Positions 8,323 to 16,927 of a stretch of DNA of 64,000 nt are shown in pieces. A program made the translations under genes and the position numbers. The DNA is from Mucilaginibacter endophyticus. Lineage in GTDB: Bacteria; Bacteroidota; Bacteroidia; Sphingobacteriales; Sphingobacteriaceae. The notes below the pieces were generated by a model, which saw only the letters and a list, made by a program, of their open reading frames with translations, did no database searches and had not been told where the DNA came from. The stretch spans positions 443,165 to 507,164 of the forward strand of contig NZ_QPCG01000005.1 in NCBI RefSeq assembly GCF_003351025.1, written 5' to 3'. Position 1 is the first letter of the stretch, and each line of letters begins with the position of its first letter.

Positions 8323-8541
8323 ATGAAGCATAATATTTCTACTAATAACGGCTCATTTAAAACTCATCCTACGCATTCGCCCGAAGAGGTGTTAGCTGCA
8401 GGGGGGACAACAGCTTTTAGTTTGAAATCTAACAAAAATACCAGGAGTTTAATAAAAGCCCTTCAGAATTCGCCCAAAATCGAACCATTTACAGAGGAAG
8501 AATGGAATGATTTGTCAAAACAAATGAGTAAGGACAAATGA
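8323..8541 (+). CDS. Putative antitoxin of a PIN-domain toxin
   Basis: 72-residue hydrophilic protein directly upstream of a PIN-domain gene on the same strand. The N-terminal part has SPEEVLAAGGTTAF and the C-terminal part PFTEEEWNDLSKQMSKDK, a charged amphipathic segment of the kind that wraps around the toxin. No DNA-binding fold is obvious, and I do not recognise the family; the antitoxin role is inferred from size and position. Its last codons are part of a 14-bp tandem duplication that also produces the spacing to the toxin. Confidence 0.6.
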   Translation: MKHNISTNNGSFKTHPTHSPEEVLAAGGTTAFSLKSNKNTRSLIKALQNSPKIEPFTEEEWNDLSKQMSKDK

Positions 8542-8551
8542 GTAAGGACAA
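8524..8551 (+). repeat. 14-bp tandem duplication at the antitoxin-toxin junction
   Basis: ATGAGTAAGGACAA occurs twice back to back (8524-8537 and 8538-8551) and is followed directly by ATGATG, the toxin start. The first copy encodes the antitoxin C-terminus MSKDK and, with the next bases, its stop. Removing one copy leaves the antitoxin protein unchanged but makes its TGA overlap the toxin ATG. Confidence 0.9.
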
Positions 8552-9013
8552 ATGATGAATTTGTTACTTGATACTAACATTGTTTTGAATATTATAAGAG
8601 CGAAAGATTTCGCTGGCGTTGTAAATTTTATTAATCCAAACGAAGCTCAATTATATCTCTCAGTTGTTTCGGAAGCCGAGCTTAAGTCAATCGCTATTAA
8701 AAATAGTTGGGGTGTTAACAGGCGTGCTTTACTTGATAGTTTTTTAGATGAGGTTAATATTATTGAGGTTAATCAACTGTATGTAAATATCTACGCAGAA
8801 ATTGATGCGTTTTCCCAAAAGGCAAATCCTGCCTTTACCGTTTATGATTTTAATACTCCGCGTAATATGGGTAAGAATGATCTTTGGATCGCGTCACTTG
8901 CCGCCCTTTTGAGTTTGCAGCTTGTAACAACGGACGCGGATTTTGATCACCTTCACAATGTATTTGTTGATGTACGACGTATCAATCCTGCTGAGTTTTT
9001 AATGTTTTTTTGA
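8552..9013 (+). CDS. PIN-domain ribonuclease toxin (VapC-like)
   Basis: 153 residues, a complete PIN domain. Acidic metal-binding residues are at the expected places: Asp7 in LLLDTN, Glu41 in SEAELK, Asp110 in KNDLWIAS, and Asp128/Asp130 in TTDADF. Such toxins cleave tRNA or other RNA with Mg2+ when freed from the partner antitoxin. The partner is probably the 72-residue protein just upstream. Two ATG codons in a row (8552 and 8555) could both serve as start. Confidence 0.88.
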   Translation: MMNLLLDTNIVLNIIRAKDFAGVVNFINPNEAQLYLSVVSEAELKSIAIKNSWGVNRRALLDSFLDEVNIIEVNQLYVNIYAEIDAFSQKANPAFTVYDFNTPRNMGKNDLWIASLAALLSLQLVTTDADFDHLHNVFVDVRRINPAEFLMFF

Positions 9014-9044
9014 AGAACGAAGCAACGATCAAATCGGTTTCGCA

Positions 9045-9770
9045 TCACTCCACCATCATCCCCTCAAACTTCTCCCAAAAGCCATCGCGTGGTACAGGTG
9101 CAATAATGGCAACCGGCTCGTTTTTTACCGGATGAATAAAAGTCAGTTTACGGGCATGCAGGCAAATGCTTTTGCGTAAGCTGCCACGTGGATAGCCATA
9201 TTTATTATCGCCAACAATAGGGCAACCAAGGGTTGAAAGCTGTACCCTGATCTGGTGCGGGCGACCTGTTATCGGGTCAACCTCAATTAAATAGTATCCG
9301 TTTAATTCACCAACCAGTTTATAACTCAGTTCAGAACGTAAGCTGCCCTGAACTTCACGGTCATGGGCTTTAGTTACATTTTTTTGAGAGTTTTTAACCA
9401 GCCAGTGTACAAGTGTCCCTTCCTCAGGGAATGGCTTTTTGCGAACTACCGCATAATAGGTTTTATGCATTTCGCGGGCTTTAAACATTTTGTTGATCCT
9501 GTCCAACGCTTTGCTGGTTTTAGCAAACAGGATCACGCCGCTAACAGGTCTGTCCAACCGGTGTACCACCCCCAGGAACGCGCCGTTGGGTTTGCTGTAT
9601 TTGTGGGCGATGTATTTTTTTACCTTTTCGTCCAATGGCTCGTCGCCGGTTTCATCAACCTGCACAATATCGCCCGCGCGCTTGTTTATGCCAATAAGGT
9701 GATTGTCTTCATAAAGAACATCCTTATCAGTGATATCGTTATTGCTATAATTAAATTCGGGACGAGGCAT
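9045..9770 (-). CDS. RluA-family RNA pseudouridine synthase
   Basis: 241 residues. The catalytic Asp73 is visible in VHRLDRPVSGV, with GRPHQIRVQLSTLGCPIVGD downstream, both hallmarks of the RluA family, which converts uridine to pseudouridine in rRNA or tRNA. There is no N-terminal S4 RNA-binding domain, as in RluA/TruC-like members; which RNA it modifies cannot be told. It lies on the same strand as panB, with a hairpin repeat in the gap between them. Confidence 0.9.
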   Translation of the reverse strand: MPRPEFNYSNNDITDKDVLYEDNHLIGINKRAGDIVQVDETGDEPLDEKVKKYIAHKYSKPNGAFLGVVHRLDRPVSGVILFAKTSKALDRINKMFKAREMHKTYYAVVRKKPFPEEGTLVHWLVKNSQKNVTKAHDREVQGSLRSELSYKLVGELNGYYLIEVDPITGRPHQIRVQLSTLGCPIVGDNKYGYPRGSLRKSICLHARKLTFIHPVKNEPVAIIAPVPRDGFWEKFEGMMVE

Positions 9771-9787
9771 TGTTTAGTTTATGGTTC

Positions 9788-9844
9788 ATGGTTGATAGTT
9801 CATAGCCGATCATTTTTTACTATGATCTATGAACTATCAACCAT
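9788..9844. repeat. Perfect 18-bp inverted repeat between rluA-family gene and panB
   Basis: ATGGTTGATAGTTCATAG at 9788-9805 and its exact reverse complement at 9827-9844, with a 21-base loop that itself contains part of the same words. It lies just downstream of panB and upstream of the pseudouridine synthase on the minus strand, so it could act as a terminator-like hairpin, but there is no T-run; an intergenic palindromic element is more likely. Confidence 0.8.
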
Positions 9845-9851
9845 AAGCTAA

Positions 9852-10667
9852 TTAATATTGTTCCTTTTCGTTAGGGAAGCTATTGCTTTTTACGTCGGTA
9901 TTGTAATTTTTGATTGCGTCGTGCATAACATCATACAGGTTGGAATACTGGCGTAAAAAACGAGGCTTGAAGCCTTTGTTAATTCCCAGCATATCGTGGA
10001 TCACCAATACCTGTCCGTCGCAATGCTGACCGGCGCCAATACCTATTGTAGGGATCTGCAGATTAGCGGTCACTTCCTGGGCAAGTTTGGCCGGGATTTT
10101 TTCCAGTACTACACCAAAGCAGCCAAGCTCCTGTAGCTTAACCGCATCTTCACGCAGTTTTTGTGCTTCGGCTTCATGTTTGGCGCGTACCGTGTAAGTT
10201 CCAAATTTGTATATGGATTGAGGGGTAAGCCCAAGGTGTCCCATTACCGGTATGCCCGCAGTTAAGATCCTGCTTACCGATTCGGCTATTTCAACACCGC
10301 CTTCAATTTTAACGGCATGTGCGCCGGCCTCCTTCATGATACGGATGGCCGAGTTCAAAGCCTCTTTAGAGTTGCCTTGGTATGAACCAAATGGCAAATC
10401 GACAACCACTAAGGCGCGTTTTGCTGCACGTACTACAGATGAAGCATGATAGATCATCTGATCGAGCGTGATAGGTAACGTAGTTTCGTGACCGGCCATT
10501 ACATTTGAAGCCGAATCGCCAACGAGGATGATATCCGTCCCAGCTTCGTCGACTATAGTAGCCATTGAATAATCATATGCGGTAAGCATAGAGATCTTTT
10601 CACCACGAACCTTCATTTCCTGAATGGTATTGGTGGTGATACGCTTTATTTCTTTATTTACAGACAT
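9852..10667 (-). CDS. panB: 3-Methyl-2-oxobutanoate hydroxymethyltransferase
   Basis: First committed step of pantothenate synthesis: ketopantoate from alpha-ketoisovalerate and methylene-tetrahydrofolate. Family motifs: TAYDYSMATIVDEAG, VGDSASNVMAGHETT (Mg-binding Asp), MGHLGLTPQSIY, LEKIPAKLA (catalytic Glu), and IPTIGIGAGQHCDGQVLV. The frame is open to an ATG at 10703, but a TACCTTTG promoter element at 10691-10698 lies inside that extension, so the ATG at 10667 (MSVNKEIKRI, 271 residues) is the likely start. No panC or panD is adjacent. Confidence 0.96.
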   Translation of the reverse strand: MSVNKEIKRITTNTIQEMKVRGEKISMLTAYDYSMATIVDEAGTDIILVGDSASNVMAGHETTLPITLDQMIYHASSVVRAAKRALVVVDLPFGSYQGNSKEALNSAIRIMKEAGAHAVKIEGGVEIAESVSRILTAGIPVMGHLGLTPQSIYKFGTYTVRAKHEAEAQKLREDAVKLQELGCFGVVLEKIPAKLAQEVTANLQIPTIGIGAGQHCDGQVLVIHDMLGINKGFKPRFLRQYSNLYDVMHDAIKNYNTDVKSNSFPNEKEQY

Positions 10668-10690
10668 TGATAAATGTTTTATCGGCAGTG

Positions 10691-10698
10691 CAAAGGTA
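10691..10698 (-). promoter_or_regulatory. -7 promoter element of panB
   Basis: The minus strand reads TACCTTTG followed by CACTG, a full match to TAnnTTTG, 23 bases upstream of the ATG at 10667. It decides the panB start, since the alternative ATG at 10703 would lie upstream of the promoter core. Confidence 0.6.
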
Positions 10699-10703
10699 AT
10701 CAT

Positions 10704-10911
10704 GATTTCGAATTCGGATTTTTTATTTTTTTGCTCTGCTATTGTGAAGCAGCGTGCCCGTTAATTAACAAGCTCCGGAGTTTTATATCTGAAATCCAAA
10801 ATCCAAATCAAACCCAATTCCATATTCTAAATCAAAACAATTCCGAAATCCCACATCCGAAATCCGAAATCAAAATAATTCCAAAATTCCATATCCGAAA
10901 TCCGAAATAAT
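10704..10911. repeat. Degenerate ATCCGAAAT array between panB and carA
   Basis: From about 10785 to 10911 the sequence is a run of diverged words such as ATCCGAAATCCGAAATC and AATTCCATATCC; the stretch near 10706-10722 (ATTTCGAATTCGG) is the opposite orientation. This makes an imperfect long hairpin. Similar words (ATTTCGGAT) recur near 30727-30748. No coding potential is evident. It fills most of the 358-base gap between the divergent panB and carA genes. Confidence 0.6.
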
Positions 10912-10915
10912 TTTC

Positions 10916-10923
10916 TACTTTTG
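10916..10923 (+). promoter_or_regulatory. -7 promoter element of carA
   Basis: TACTTTTG matches TAnnTTTG exactly and is followed by CGCCG. It leaves a leader of about 95 bases before the carA ATG at 11026, with a short CCGTGAA/TTCACGG pair (near 10925 and 10968) that could form a hairpin. No known riboswitch was recognised. Confidence 0.5.
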
Positions 10924-11025
10924 CGCCGTGAATCCGGAAGTTCCTTACTTCATTATTTCTATCAGTTTTCACGGGGCTTTGAACCAGGCAATCCGATCAT
11001 TTAACCCTTTCAATTTTTTTAAGCG

Positions 11026-12126
11026 ATGAACTATTTCACCAAACTACCGGCTATATTGCTGCTTGCTGACGGTACCGTTTTTTATGGTAAGGCTGCTGGC
11101 AAAATGGGTACTACCACCGGCGAGATTTGTTTTAATACCGGCATGACCGGCTACCAGGAAATTTTTACCGACCCTTCATACTTTGGGCAAATTATGGTAA
11201 CCACCAATGCGCACATTGGTAACTACGGTATTGCTAATGAAGAGGTTGAATCGGGCAGGATCCAGATAGCGGGTCTTGTTTGTAAAAACTATAACATCGC
11301 CTACAGCCGTAAACAGGCTGATGAATCGATACAGGATTATTTCCAGGAACAAAATATTGTAGGTATTTCTGATATCGATACCCGCCAGCTTGTTCGCCAC
11401 ATTCGTGATAAAGGCGCTATGAACGCTATTATCTCGTCAGAAATATTGGATCTGGATGAGTTGAAAGCAAAGCTTGACCTGGTGCCTTCAATGGATGGCC
11501 TGGAGCTTTCATCGCAGGTATCAACTACCGAAACTTATACTTTTGGCAGCGAAGATGCTCCTTACCGTGTAGCAGTACTTGACCTTGGTGTAAAGAAAAA
11601 CATCCTTCGCAATTTTGATTCGCGCGAGGTTTATGCCAAAGTGTTCCCGGCTAAAACAACTTACGCCGAAATGGAAAAGGATTTTGCGCCTACCGGTTAT
11701 TTTATTTCAAATGGCCCTGGCGATCCATCAGCTATGCCTTACGCGGTTGAAACAGTAAAAGAAATTTTAGCTGCTGATAAGCCAATGTTCGGTATTTGTT
11801 TAGGTCATCAGCTGCTGGCTTTGGCTAATGATATCCCAACCCAAAAAATGTTTAACGGTCACCGTGGCTTAAACCACCCGGTAAAAAATATCATTATTAA
11901 TCATTGCGAGGTTACTTCACAAAACCACGGTTTTGGTGTAGTGCCTGAGGCTGTACGTGCTTCAGATAAAGTAGAGATCACTCACGTTAACCTGAACGAC
12001 CAGTCGATAGAAGGGATCCGCGTAAAAGGTAAAAAGGCATTCTCGGTACAATATCACCCTGAATCTTCACCTGGCCCGCACGATTCAAGGTATTTGTTTG
12101 ATGATTTTATCAAATCGATGAAATAA
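11026..12126 (+). CDS. carA: Carbamoyl-phosphate synthase small (glutaminase) subunit
   Basis: Hydrolyses glutamine and feeds ammonia to CarB for carbamoyl phosphate, used for pyrimidines and arginine. 366 residues: N-terminal CPSase small-chain domain (about 5-140, with TGMTGYQEIFTDPSY) and C-terminal class I glutamine amidotransferase with nucleophile Cys258 in FGICLGHQ and the His344/Glu346 pair in QYHPESSPGPHD. Length is normal. carB is not in the following genes, so the large subunit is encoded elsewhere. A strong terminator-like hairpin follows at 12172-12203. Confidence 0.97.
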   Translation: MNYFTKLPAILLLADGTVFYGKAAGKMGTTTGEICFNTGMTGYQEIFTDPSYFGQIMVTTNAHIGNYGIANEEVESGRIQIAGLVCKNYNIAYSRKQADESIQDYFQEQNIVGISDIDTRQLVRHIRDKGAMNAIISSEILDLDELKAKLDLVPSMDGLELSSQVSTTETYTFGSEDAPYRVAVLDLGVKKNILRNFDSREVYAKVFPAKTTYAEMEKDFAPTGYFISNGPGDPSAMPYAVETVKEILAADKPMFGICLGHQLLALANDIPTQKMFNGHRGLNHPVKNIIINHCEVTSQNHGFGVVPEAVRASDKVEITHVNLNDQSIEGIRVKGKKAFSVQYHPESSPGPHDSRYLFDDFIKSMK

Positions 12127-12171
12127 ATTTTGACTACAGATGTGCAGATTTTAAATGTGCAGATGATATAT

Positions 12172-12203
12172 AAAAGCCTTTCTATTTAGAAAGGCTTTTT
12201 TTG
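12172..12203 (+). terminator. Intrinsic-type terminator after carA
   Basis: A 12-bp stem (AAAAGCCTTTCT paired with AGAAAGGCTTTT) with a short loop, followed by a run of T, 45 bases after the carA stop. Confidence 0.85.
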
Positions 12204-12249
12204 TTTCTCGGGATTCCTTTTTAACTTAGTTGTTATATCCACCTAAATT

Positions 12250-12750
12250 ATGAAGAAATCAATTAATCTGCTCTTAAATGCCGAAGAGAAGGCGCTGCTC
12301 AGGGCCCAAAAAACTAAGATTTCTGACCTCACTACTTTTGCTCCCGACGAAGTGGCGATGATATTAAATGCAGATACTGAACGTGCAAAAGAAATTAACG
12401 CGCTTATTGAATTTCAAAGTATTCCTTCATTAGGGATCAACTTTGCTACCGAGCTGATGCAGCAAGGGTATTACTCGTTAGAGCAGTTAAAGGGTAAAGA
12501 CCCGGTTGAGTTGTTTAATGCTTTTGAACGGCACGTTGGCGCCTGGGCCGACCCTTGTGTGGAGGATTCATACCGGTTGCTTGCTCATTATATAAAACAT
12601 GGCGACACCGGCAAAAACTGGTGGGATTTTACCGCCGAACGAAAAGCTTACCGGACAAAACACGGCTTCCCCACAAACCGGCCGGCCAAAGCCTGGTACG
12701 AGCTGCCGCAATACCGAAATAAGCAAAAAGATTTTGTTGGAAATAAGTAG
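12250..12750 (+). CDS. Cdd1-like helix-hairpin-helix protein (pathogenicity-locus family)
   Basis: 166 residues resembling the Cdd1 family (Pfam pathogenicity locus). The N-terminal half (LTTFAPDEVAMIL, then IPSLGINFATELMQQGYYSLEQLKG and DPVELFNAFE) has the helix-hairpin-helix pattern of DNA-binding repair-type proteins; the second half has the family-typical WADPCVEDSYRLLAHYIKHG and WWDFTAERKAYR. The function is unknown; a nucleic-acid role is inferred from the fold. It stands alone after the carA terminator. Confidence 0.8.
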   Translation: MKKSINLLLNAEEKALLRAQKTKISDLTTFAPDEVAMILNADTERAKEINALIEFQSIPSLGINFATELMQQGYYSLEQLKGKDPVELFNAFERHVGAWADPCVEDSYRLLAHYIKHGDTGKNWWDFTAERKAYRTKHGFPTNRPAKAWYELPQYRNKQKDFVGNK

Positions 12751-12800
12751 GGAGGCGTTGTGCGATTCCCGCGCATGTATTCATCTTTTAAAATAAAAAA

Positions 12801-12955
12801 ATGTCATTTCGATAGAGCAGGGGCGGCTTGTGGTGTGGCGCGAAAGAGAAATCTTCTACATCTGGTTATACAACTATACAGGTAAAAACAGGGCGTAGAA
12901 GATTTCTCCTCACCTCCGGCGCACAAATCCAACCCTTGGTTCGTCGAAATGACAT
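12801..12955. repeat. Interspersed palindromic element, GTCATTTCGA family, copy 1
   Basis: About 155 bp with terminal inverted ends (ATGTCATTTCGAT at the left, TCGTCGAAATGACAT at the right) and inner arms GAAATCTTCTAC and GTAGAAGATTTC. A second copy is at 62771-62911 with the same ends and inner arms but a different centre. It has no real coding capacity. With the following hairpin it fills the 328-base gap 12751-13078. Confidence 0.88.
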
Positions 12956-13015
12956 TTGCTTAATGATAAAGAGAAGTTTATACAAAGTAGCCCAAAGGAC
13001 GGGTTACCCCCACAA

Positions 13016-13048
13016 AAAAACGCGAATGATTTACTCATTCGCGTTTTT
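13016..13048. terminator. Bidirectional terminator downstream of the sigma factor gene
   Basis: A perfect 14-bp stem (AAAAACGCGAATGA with TCATTCGCGTTTTT, 5-base loop) flanked by A and T runs, so it can stop transcription in both directions. It lies 31 bases beyond the stop of the minus-strand sigma gene. Confidence 0.85.
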
Positions 13049-13078
13049 GGTATAAAAACTCAGGCGGATATTCCTGGA

Positions 13079-13939
13079 TTAGTTTAAGTATGATTGCAAC
13101 AGGTTTGATTTTGAGTTGTGACGTAAACGCATCAAAGCTTTGTCTTTCAACTGACGAACGCGTTCGCGGGTTAAATCAAATTTTTCACCTATTTCCTCTA
13201 ATGAATGTGGCGCATGGCCACCAAGGCCAAAAAACAACATCAGTACTTCACGGTCGCGTTCGGCAAGGATACCTAACGAACGTTTAATTTCCTGTGATAA
13301 TGAATCGGCCATTACTTCGGTATCGGTTGCAGCATCAGAGCTTGCCAATACGTCAAGTAAAGTATTTTCTTCACCCTGGATAAAAGGAGCATCCATTGAA
13401 ATCTGACGACCTGCATTATTCATTGAATCAGCGATTTTATCAACCGAAATTTCAAGGTTATCTGCAAGTTCTTCAGGCGTTGGCTGCCTTTCGTATTCCT
13501 GCTCCAGTTTTGAAGCGGCTTTATGAATCTTACTTAATGAACCAATTTGGTTCAATGGTAAACGCACAATACGTGATTGCTCGGCAATGGCCGACAGAAT
13601 TGACTGACGGATCCACCATACGGCATATGAAATAAATTTAAAACCTTTAGTTTCGTCAAAGCGTTTTGCCGCTTTGATCAGGCCAAGGTTTCCCTCGTTT
13701 ATTAAGTCGCCCAGGGTAAGGCCCTGGTTTTGGTACTGCTTAGCAACCGATACCACAAAGCGAAGGTTAGTTTTTGTCAAACGTTCTAACGCTACCTGGT
13801 CGCCCTCACGAATCTTTTGCGCCAGGATCACTTCCTCCTCAGCTGTGATCAAATCTACCTTGCCAATATCGTGCAGGTATTTTTCGAGCGATGCTGATTC
13901 ACGGTTAGTGATTGATTGGGATATTTTAAGTTGTCTCAT
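13079..13939 (-). CDS. rpoD: Primary RNA polymerase sigma factor (sigma-70 type, short Bacteroidota form)
   Basis: 286 residues, the size of the Bacteroidota housekeeping sigma factor, which lacks region 1.1 and the long non-conserved insert. Visible: region 1.2 (SLEKYLHDIGKVDLIT), region 2 with DLINEGNLGLIKAAKRFD and KFISYAVWWIRQSI, region 3, and the region 4.2 helix-turn-helix (SLEEIGEKFDLTRERVRQL). It recognises the -33/-7 promoters typical of this phylum. Single gene with a terminator behind it and a TACCTTTG element about 250 bases upstream. Confidence 0.96.
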   Translation of the reverse strand: MRQLKISQSITNRESASLEKYLHDIGKVDLITAEEEVILAQKIREGDQVALERLTKTNLRFVVSVAKQYQNQGLTLGDLINEGNLGLIKAAKRFDETKGFKFISYAVWWIRQSILSAIAEQSRIVRLPLNQIGSLSKIHKAASKLEQEYERQPTPEELADNLEISVDKIADSMNNAGRQISMDAPFIQGEENTLLDVLASSDAATDTEVMADSLSQEIKRSLGILAERDREVLMLFFGLGGHAPHSLEEIGEKFDLTRERVRQLKDKALMRLRHNSKSNLLQSYLN

Positions 13940-14274
13940 TTTTTAATACAGATTATTAAGCTAAAAACGGTTCAATAAGATACTTGTGCCAGGTTAAACA
14001 ACCGGAGTTAAAACATACTACATTAAACTTTGCTTCCTTCTTTATTTGTGAACCCGGGATAAGTATTTAATATTTAAAACGAGGGTTTTCTACTGATATT
14101 ATTGCTGTAAGGAACGAGCGGTTTAAAAGTTTTAAAATAATGTGCTAACCAATAAATGTTTAATCAACATATTACCTTATAATGAACAGCACAAAGGTAA
14201 GCATTTATTTGCTATTATAGTGTCATTTCAACACCATGAAACAACGGTTAAAGTGAAGATTATGTGAATTTTTA
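13940..14274. promoter_or_regulatory. rpoD upstream region with candidate -7 element at 14192-14199
   Basis: 335 bases between two minus-strand genes. On the minus strand TACCTTTG (14199 to 14192) is an exact -7 match, which would give a leader of about 250 bases before the sigma gene. I see no ORF, no strong hairpin and no other recognised element here. Confidence 0.45.
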
Positions 14275-16791
14275 TTAATCTTGCGCTGGTTCCGGTGTTT
14301 GCTGCTTATCGTCTGTCTTCTGGTCGTCATCATCCTGCTTGGTTTTTTTGTGATTTTTATTCCATTTTATCTTTATTTTACCGTCATCGCCGTCGGTGGC
14401 AAGGATATGTAAAACAATACCTTTCATTCGTTTTTTGTTTCGTTCGGCCTCGTCCTCAATCTTGCTGTCGTTTTTCGGGTTCCGTAACGGAACATCCAGT
14501 GCAATGTTGGTGCCCCGTGATAGCGAATAGGTTCCCTCTACATCCATATTCAAAACGCTCGAATTGATTTGCATAGGGGCGATCTTTATCTTATCGCCGT
14601 CAAGATCAAATCTGGCTTTCAAATCGCCAAAAGTGATATTGTCCAAATCGCGGAAAGGGAAGGCGAACTTGCCTACGCTTTTTATCGGGGCGAAATTGAC
14701 CAGTGCGCCGTCTTTTAAACTAACCTGTGCAAAGCCTTTGATTGATTTTGGTACCAGGTCGCCGGTATTTTTGATTCCACCCTTAATATCTACTCTTGCC
14801 GAAAGAAAACCACGCAAGTTATCGCTGGTAAAATCCTTGAGACCGAAGTTGTTAAACGATGCAAAGAAGGTATTAGTATTTACGTTGTTAATAGTTGTGC
14901 TGATAGCAAAATTATTGGTTGGCCCCTGCAATACCAAGCCGCTTAAATTCAATGTTCCGCCCGAACTTTTGAGGCTCACATTGCGCATCTTCATGGTGTT
15001 GTCGGCCAGCAGGATATCGGCATTTACATCGGTAGCCAAAAACTTCTTGTAGTAAACTTTTGCCAAACGTAAATGAAGCTCGGCCTGCCCTTTATCAAAC
15101 GCGGTATTCAGCTGACTTGTGATTTTGGCGTTTGATACCTTTTTGCCCGATCCGCCATGGCTGGCAGTACTTTCATATCCGCGATTGTTCAGGAAGCCCA
15201 AAAATTCGCCAAGCCGGATCTGCGGACTGGTGATCTGCCACACGATCAGGATCTTTTCCGGATCGGTATAATACAGGTTTAAAAAGTTGCTAACCTTACC
15301 CTGCATGTACACTATACTGCTGCCGTTTTGCAGGCGGATGTTGTTGATATAAAGATCCTTCTCGGTGAATTTTAAAGCGATAGAATTGTTTTTGAAAGCC
15401 AGGCCGCGGGGCAGGTATTCTACATCTGCATTTTTGATATCTACATTGCCGGTAACAAAAGGTTTGGTGAATTTAAAATTTACGATATCGGCTTTATAAG
15501 CCAGTTTCAAGTCGGCTATGCCTTTGGTGAATTTCAAACTTTCATCGCCAATAACAGGGTTAAGTTTGGTAACCGGAAAGCGTGAGCGGAAAATGCCTGT
15601 TGCCACAGGCGTGTTTAGGTTGTTGATGAACGCTGTATCAATGGTAAAGGGAATATCTTTATAGTAGCCGTTAAAATGGTAAAGCTTGATAACCGAATTA
15701 TCGTCGTTTAACCCTTTGCCGTTGATATAGTTATTGCTGAACACACCATTAAAACTGCAGTTTTCGATAGTGCCGCCCTGGGTTTTCAAAATGTTGTTTT
15801 TTACTTTAGCCGTAACGTAAATAGACGGATCGCCTCCGCCTCCAAAACTTCCTTTCAGGTCGCAGGTTACATCAATAGGTTTTTTCAGATCGAACATTTT
15901 GAGGCTTTTGGTGATATTGGCAGCCAGTAGGTTGGCAGCATCATTCCACAAAATATCGTCAACCTTGAGGTTAATAGTAAAATCTGTTTGCGGCGATTTT
16001 AGGTTAAACTGCGCGCCTACCGTAAATGGATTATCGCCGATATTGAGTGTATTGGGAGCGAGGTTTATAATTTGCGAGTTATCGTCATAGCTGATATCAA
16101 AGTGGCCTTTTAAAAGCCTGTTTTTCATGAAGCTTCCTTTTTTTGTATTAAAGGAAAAGCTGTTTGCCATGGTATTCAGATCGATATCGGCATTCCATCC
16201 TTTGGCAGGATAATCCATGCGGCCCTGGATATCATTAACAGCAAATTTGAACAGTTTATAAGCGTGGCGGTCATCAACCACAAAGTTCACTTTGTTTAAG
16301 GAAAAACGTTTGATTTGTGTTGATGAGCTGGTTTGTTTTTCTTTTGGGTCTTTTTCAACCTTAGGTTTTGCTTTAAATATAGCTGTATTGCTGTAGCCGG
16401 TGCTATCGGTAAACAGGTCGATATCGGCATTGCTGATATCTATTTTATTGATCACCACCTCGCCTTTAAGCAAGGCCGAGGCATTAACCGATACTTCAAA
16501 ATCTTTGGCGGTAAGTAAAGTATGGTGGTGCTGGGCCCAGCGGTTATCTTTCAGTACCACATCCTTCAGTTCAACAGATACGCCCGGAAACCCCTGGAAC
16601 AATGTAGGGTTGATGGTACCGATAGTTAGTGTGCCGTTCAAGTTTTTATTAAGCTCGGAAGTGATCATAGCAAGTACCTTCTGCTTATTATAATTAACAT
16701 AAACAGTAAGAGCGATAAACAAAATTATAATTAAACCCACGAACGCTCCTGCGATCTTTAAGGTTATCTTTAACCATTTCGGCATCTTCAA
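14275..16791 (-). CDS. AsmA-family envelope protein
   Basis: 838 residues. One N-terminal membrane segment (about 10-30) anchors a very long periplasmic beta-rich part with repeated patterns such as VVINKIDISNADIDL and MRNVSLKSSGGTLNLSG, typical of AsmA/YhdP-type proteins that bridge inner and outer membranes and are linked to lipid transport. The C-terminus is strongly charged and low in complexity (DDDDQKTDDKQQTPEP). No partner genes are adjacent. The exact substrate cannot be read from sequence. Confidence 0.85.
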   Translation of the reverse strand: MKMPKWLKITLKIAGAFVGLIIILFIALTVYVNYNKQKVLAMITSELNKNLNGTLTIGTINPTLFQGFPGVSVELKDVVLKDNRWAQHHHTLLTAKDFEVSVNASALLKGEVVINKIDISNADIDLFTDSTGYSNTAIFKAKPKVEKDPKEKQTSSSTQIKRFSLNKVNFVVDDRHAYKLFKFAVNDIQGRMDYPAKGWNADIDLNTMANSFSFNTKKGSFMKNRLLKGHFDISYDDNSQIINLAPNTLNIGDNPFTVGAQFNLKSPQTDFTINLKVDDILWNDAANLLAANITKSLKMFDLKKPIDVTCDLKGSFGGGGDPSIYVTAKVKNNILKTQGGTIENCSFNGVFSNNYINGKGLNDDNSVIKLYHFNGYYKDIPFTIDTAFINNLNTPVATGIFRSRFPVTKLNPVIGDESLKFTKGIADLKLAYKADIVNFKFTKPFVTGNVDIKNADVEYLPRGLAFKNNSIALKFTEKDLYINNIRLQNGSSIVYMQGKVSNFLNLYYTDPEKILIVWQITSPQIRLGEFLGFLNNRGYESTASHGGSGKKVSNAKITSQLNTAFDKGQAELHLRLAKVYYKKFLATDVNADILLADNTMKMRNVSLKSSGGTLNLSGLVLQGPTNNFAISTTINNVNTNTFFASFNNFGLKDFTSDNLRGFLSARVDIKGGIKNTGDLVPKSIKGFAQVSLKDGALVNFAPIKSVGKFAFPFRDLDNITFGDLKARFDLDGDKIKIAPMQINSSVLNMDVEGTYSLSRGTNIALDVPLRNPKNDSKIEDEAERNKKRMKGIVLHILATDGDDGKIKIKWNKNHKKTKQDDDDQKTDDKQQTPEPAQD

Positions 16792-16927
16792 CTAATTTAT
16801 TGTTAAAGCGTTATGGTTATATAATTGTTTGTATTGTAACATATAATTAACACACGGTATAGGAATAGGTAAATAAATCTGCAATAAGATACAATATTTT
16901 AAATTTATAATCGGCTACATCATTATC

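Noticed and set aside
10924..11025. Riboswitch or pyrimidine attenuator in the carA leader
   Set aside because: Only a weak 7-bp CCGTGAA/TTCACGG pair is present, without a terminator-antiterminator arrangement or a known aptamer pattern.
12828..13055. Open frame across the GTCATTTCGA element
   Set aside because: It spans the repeat and the terminator, so it is not a gene.
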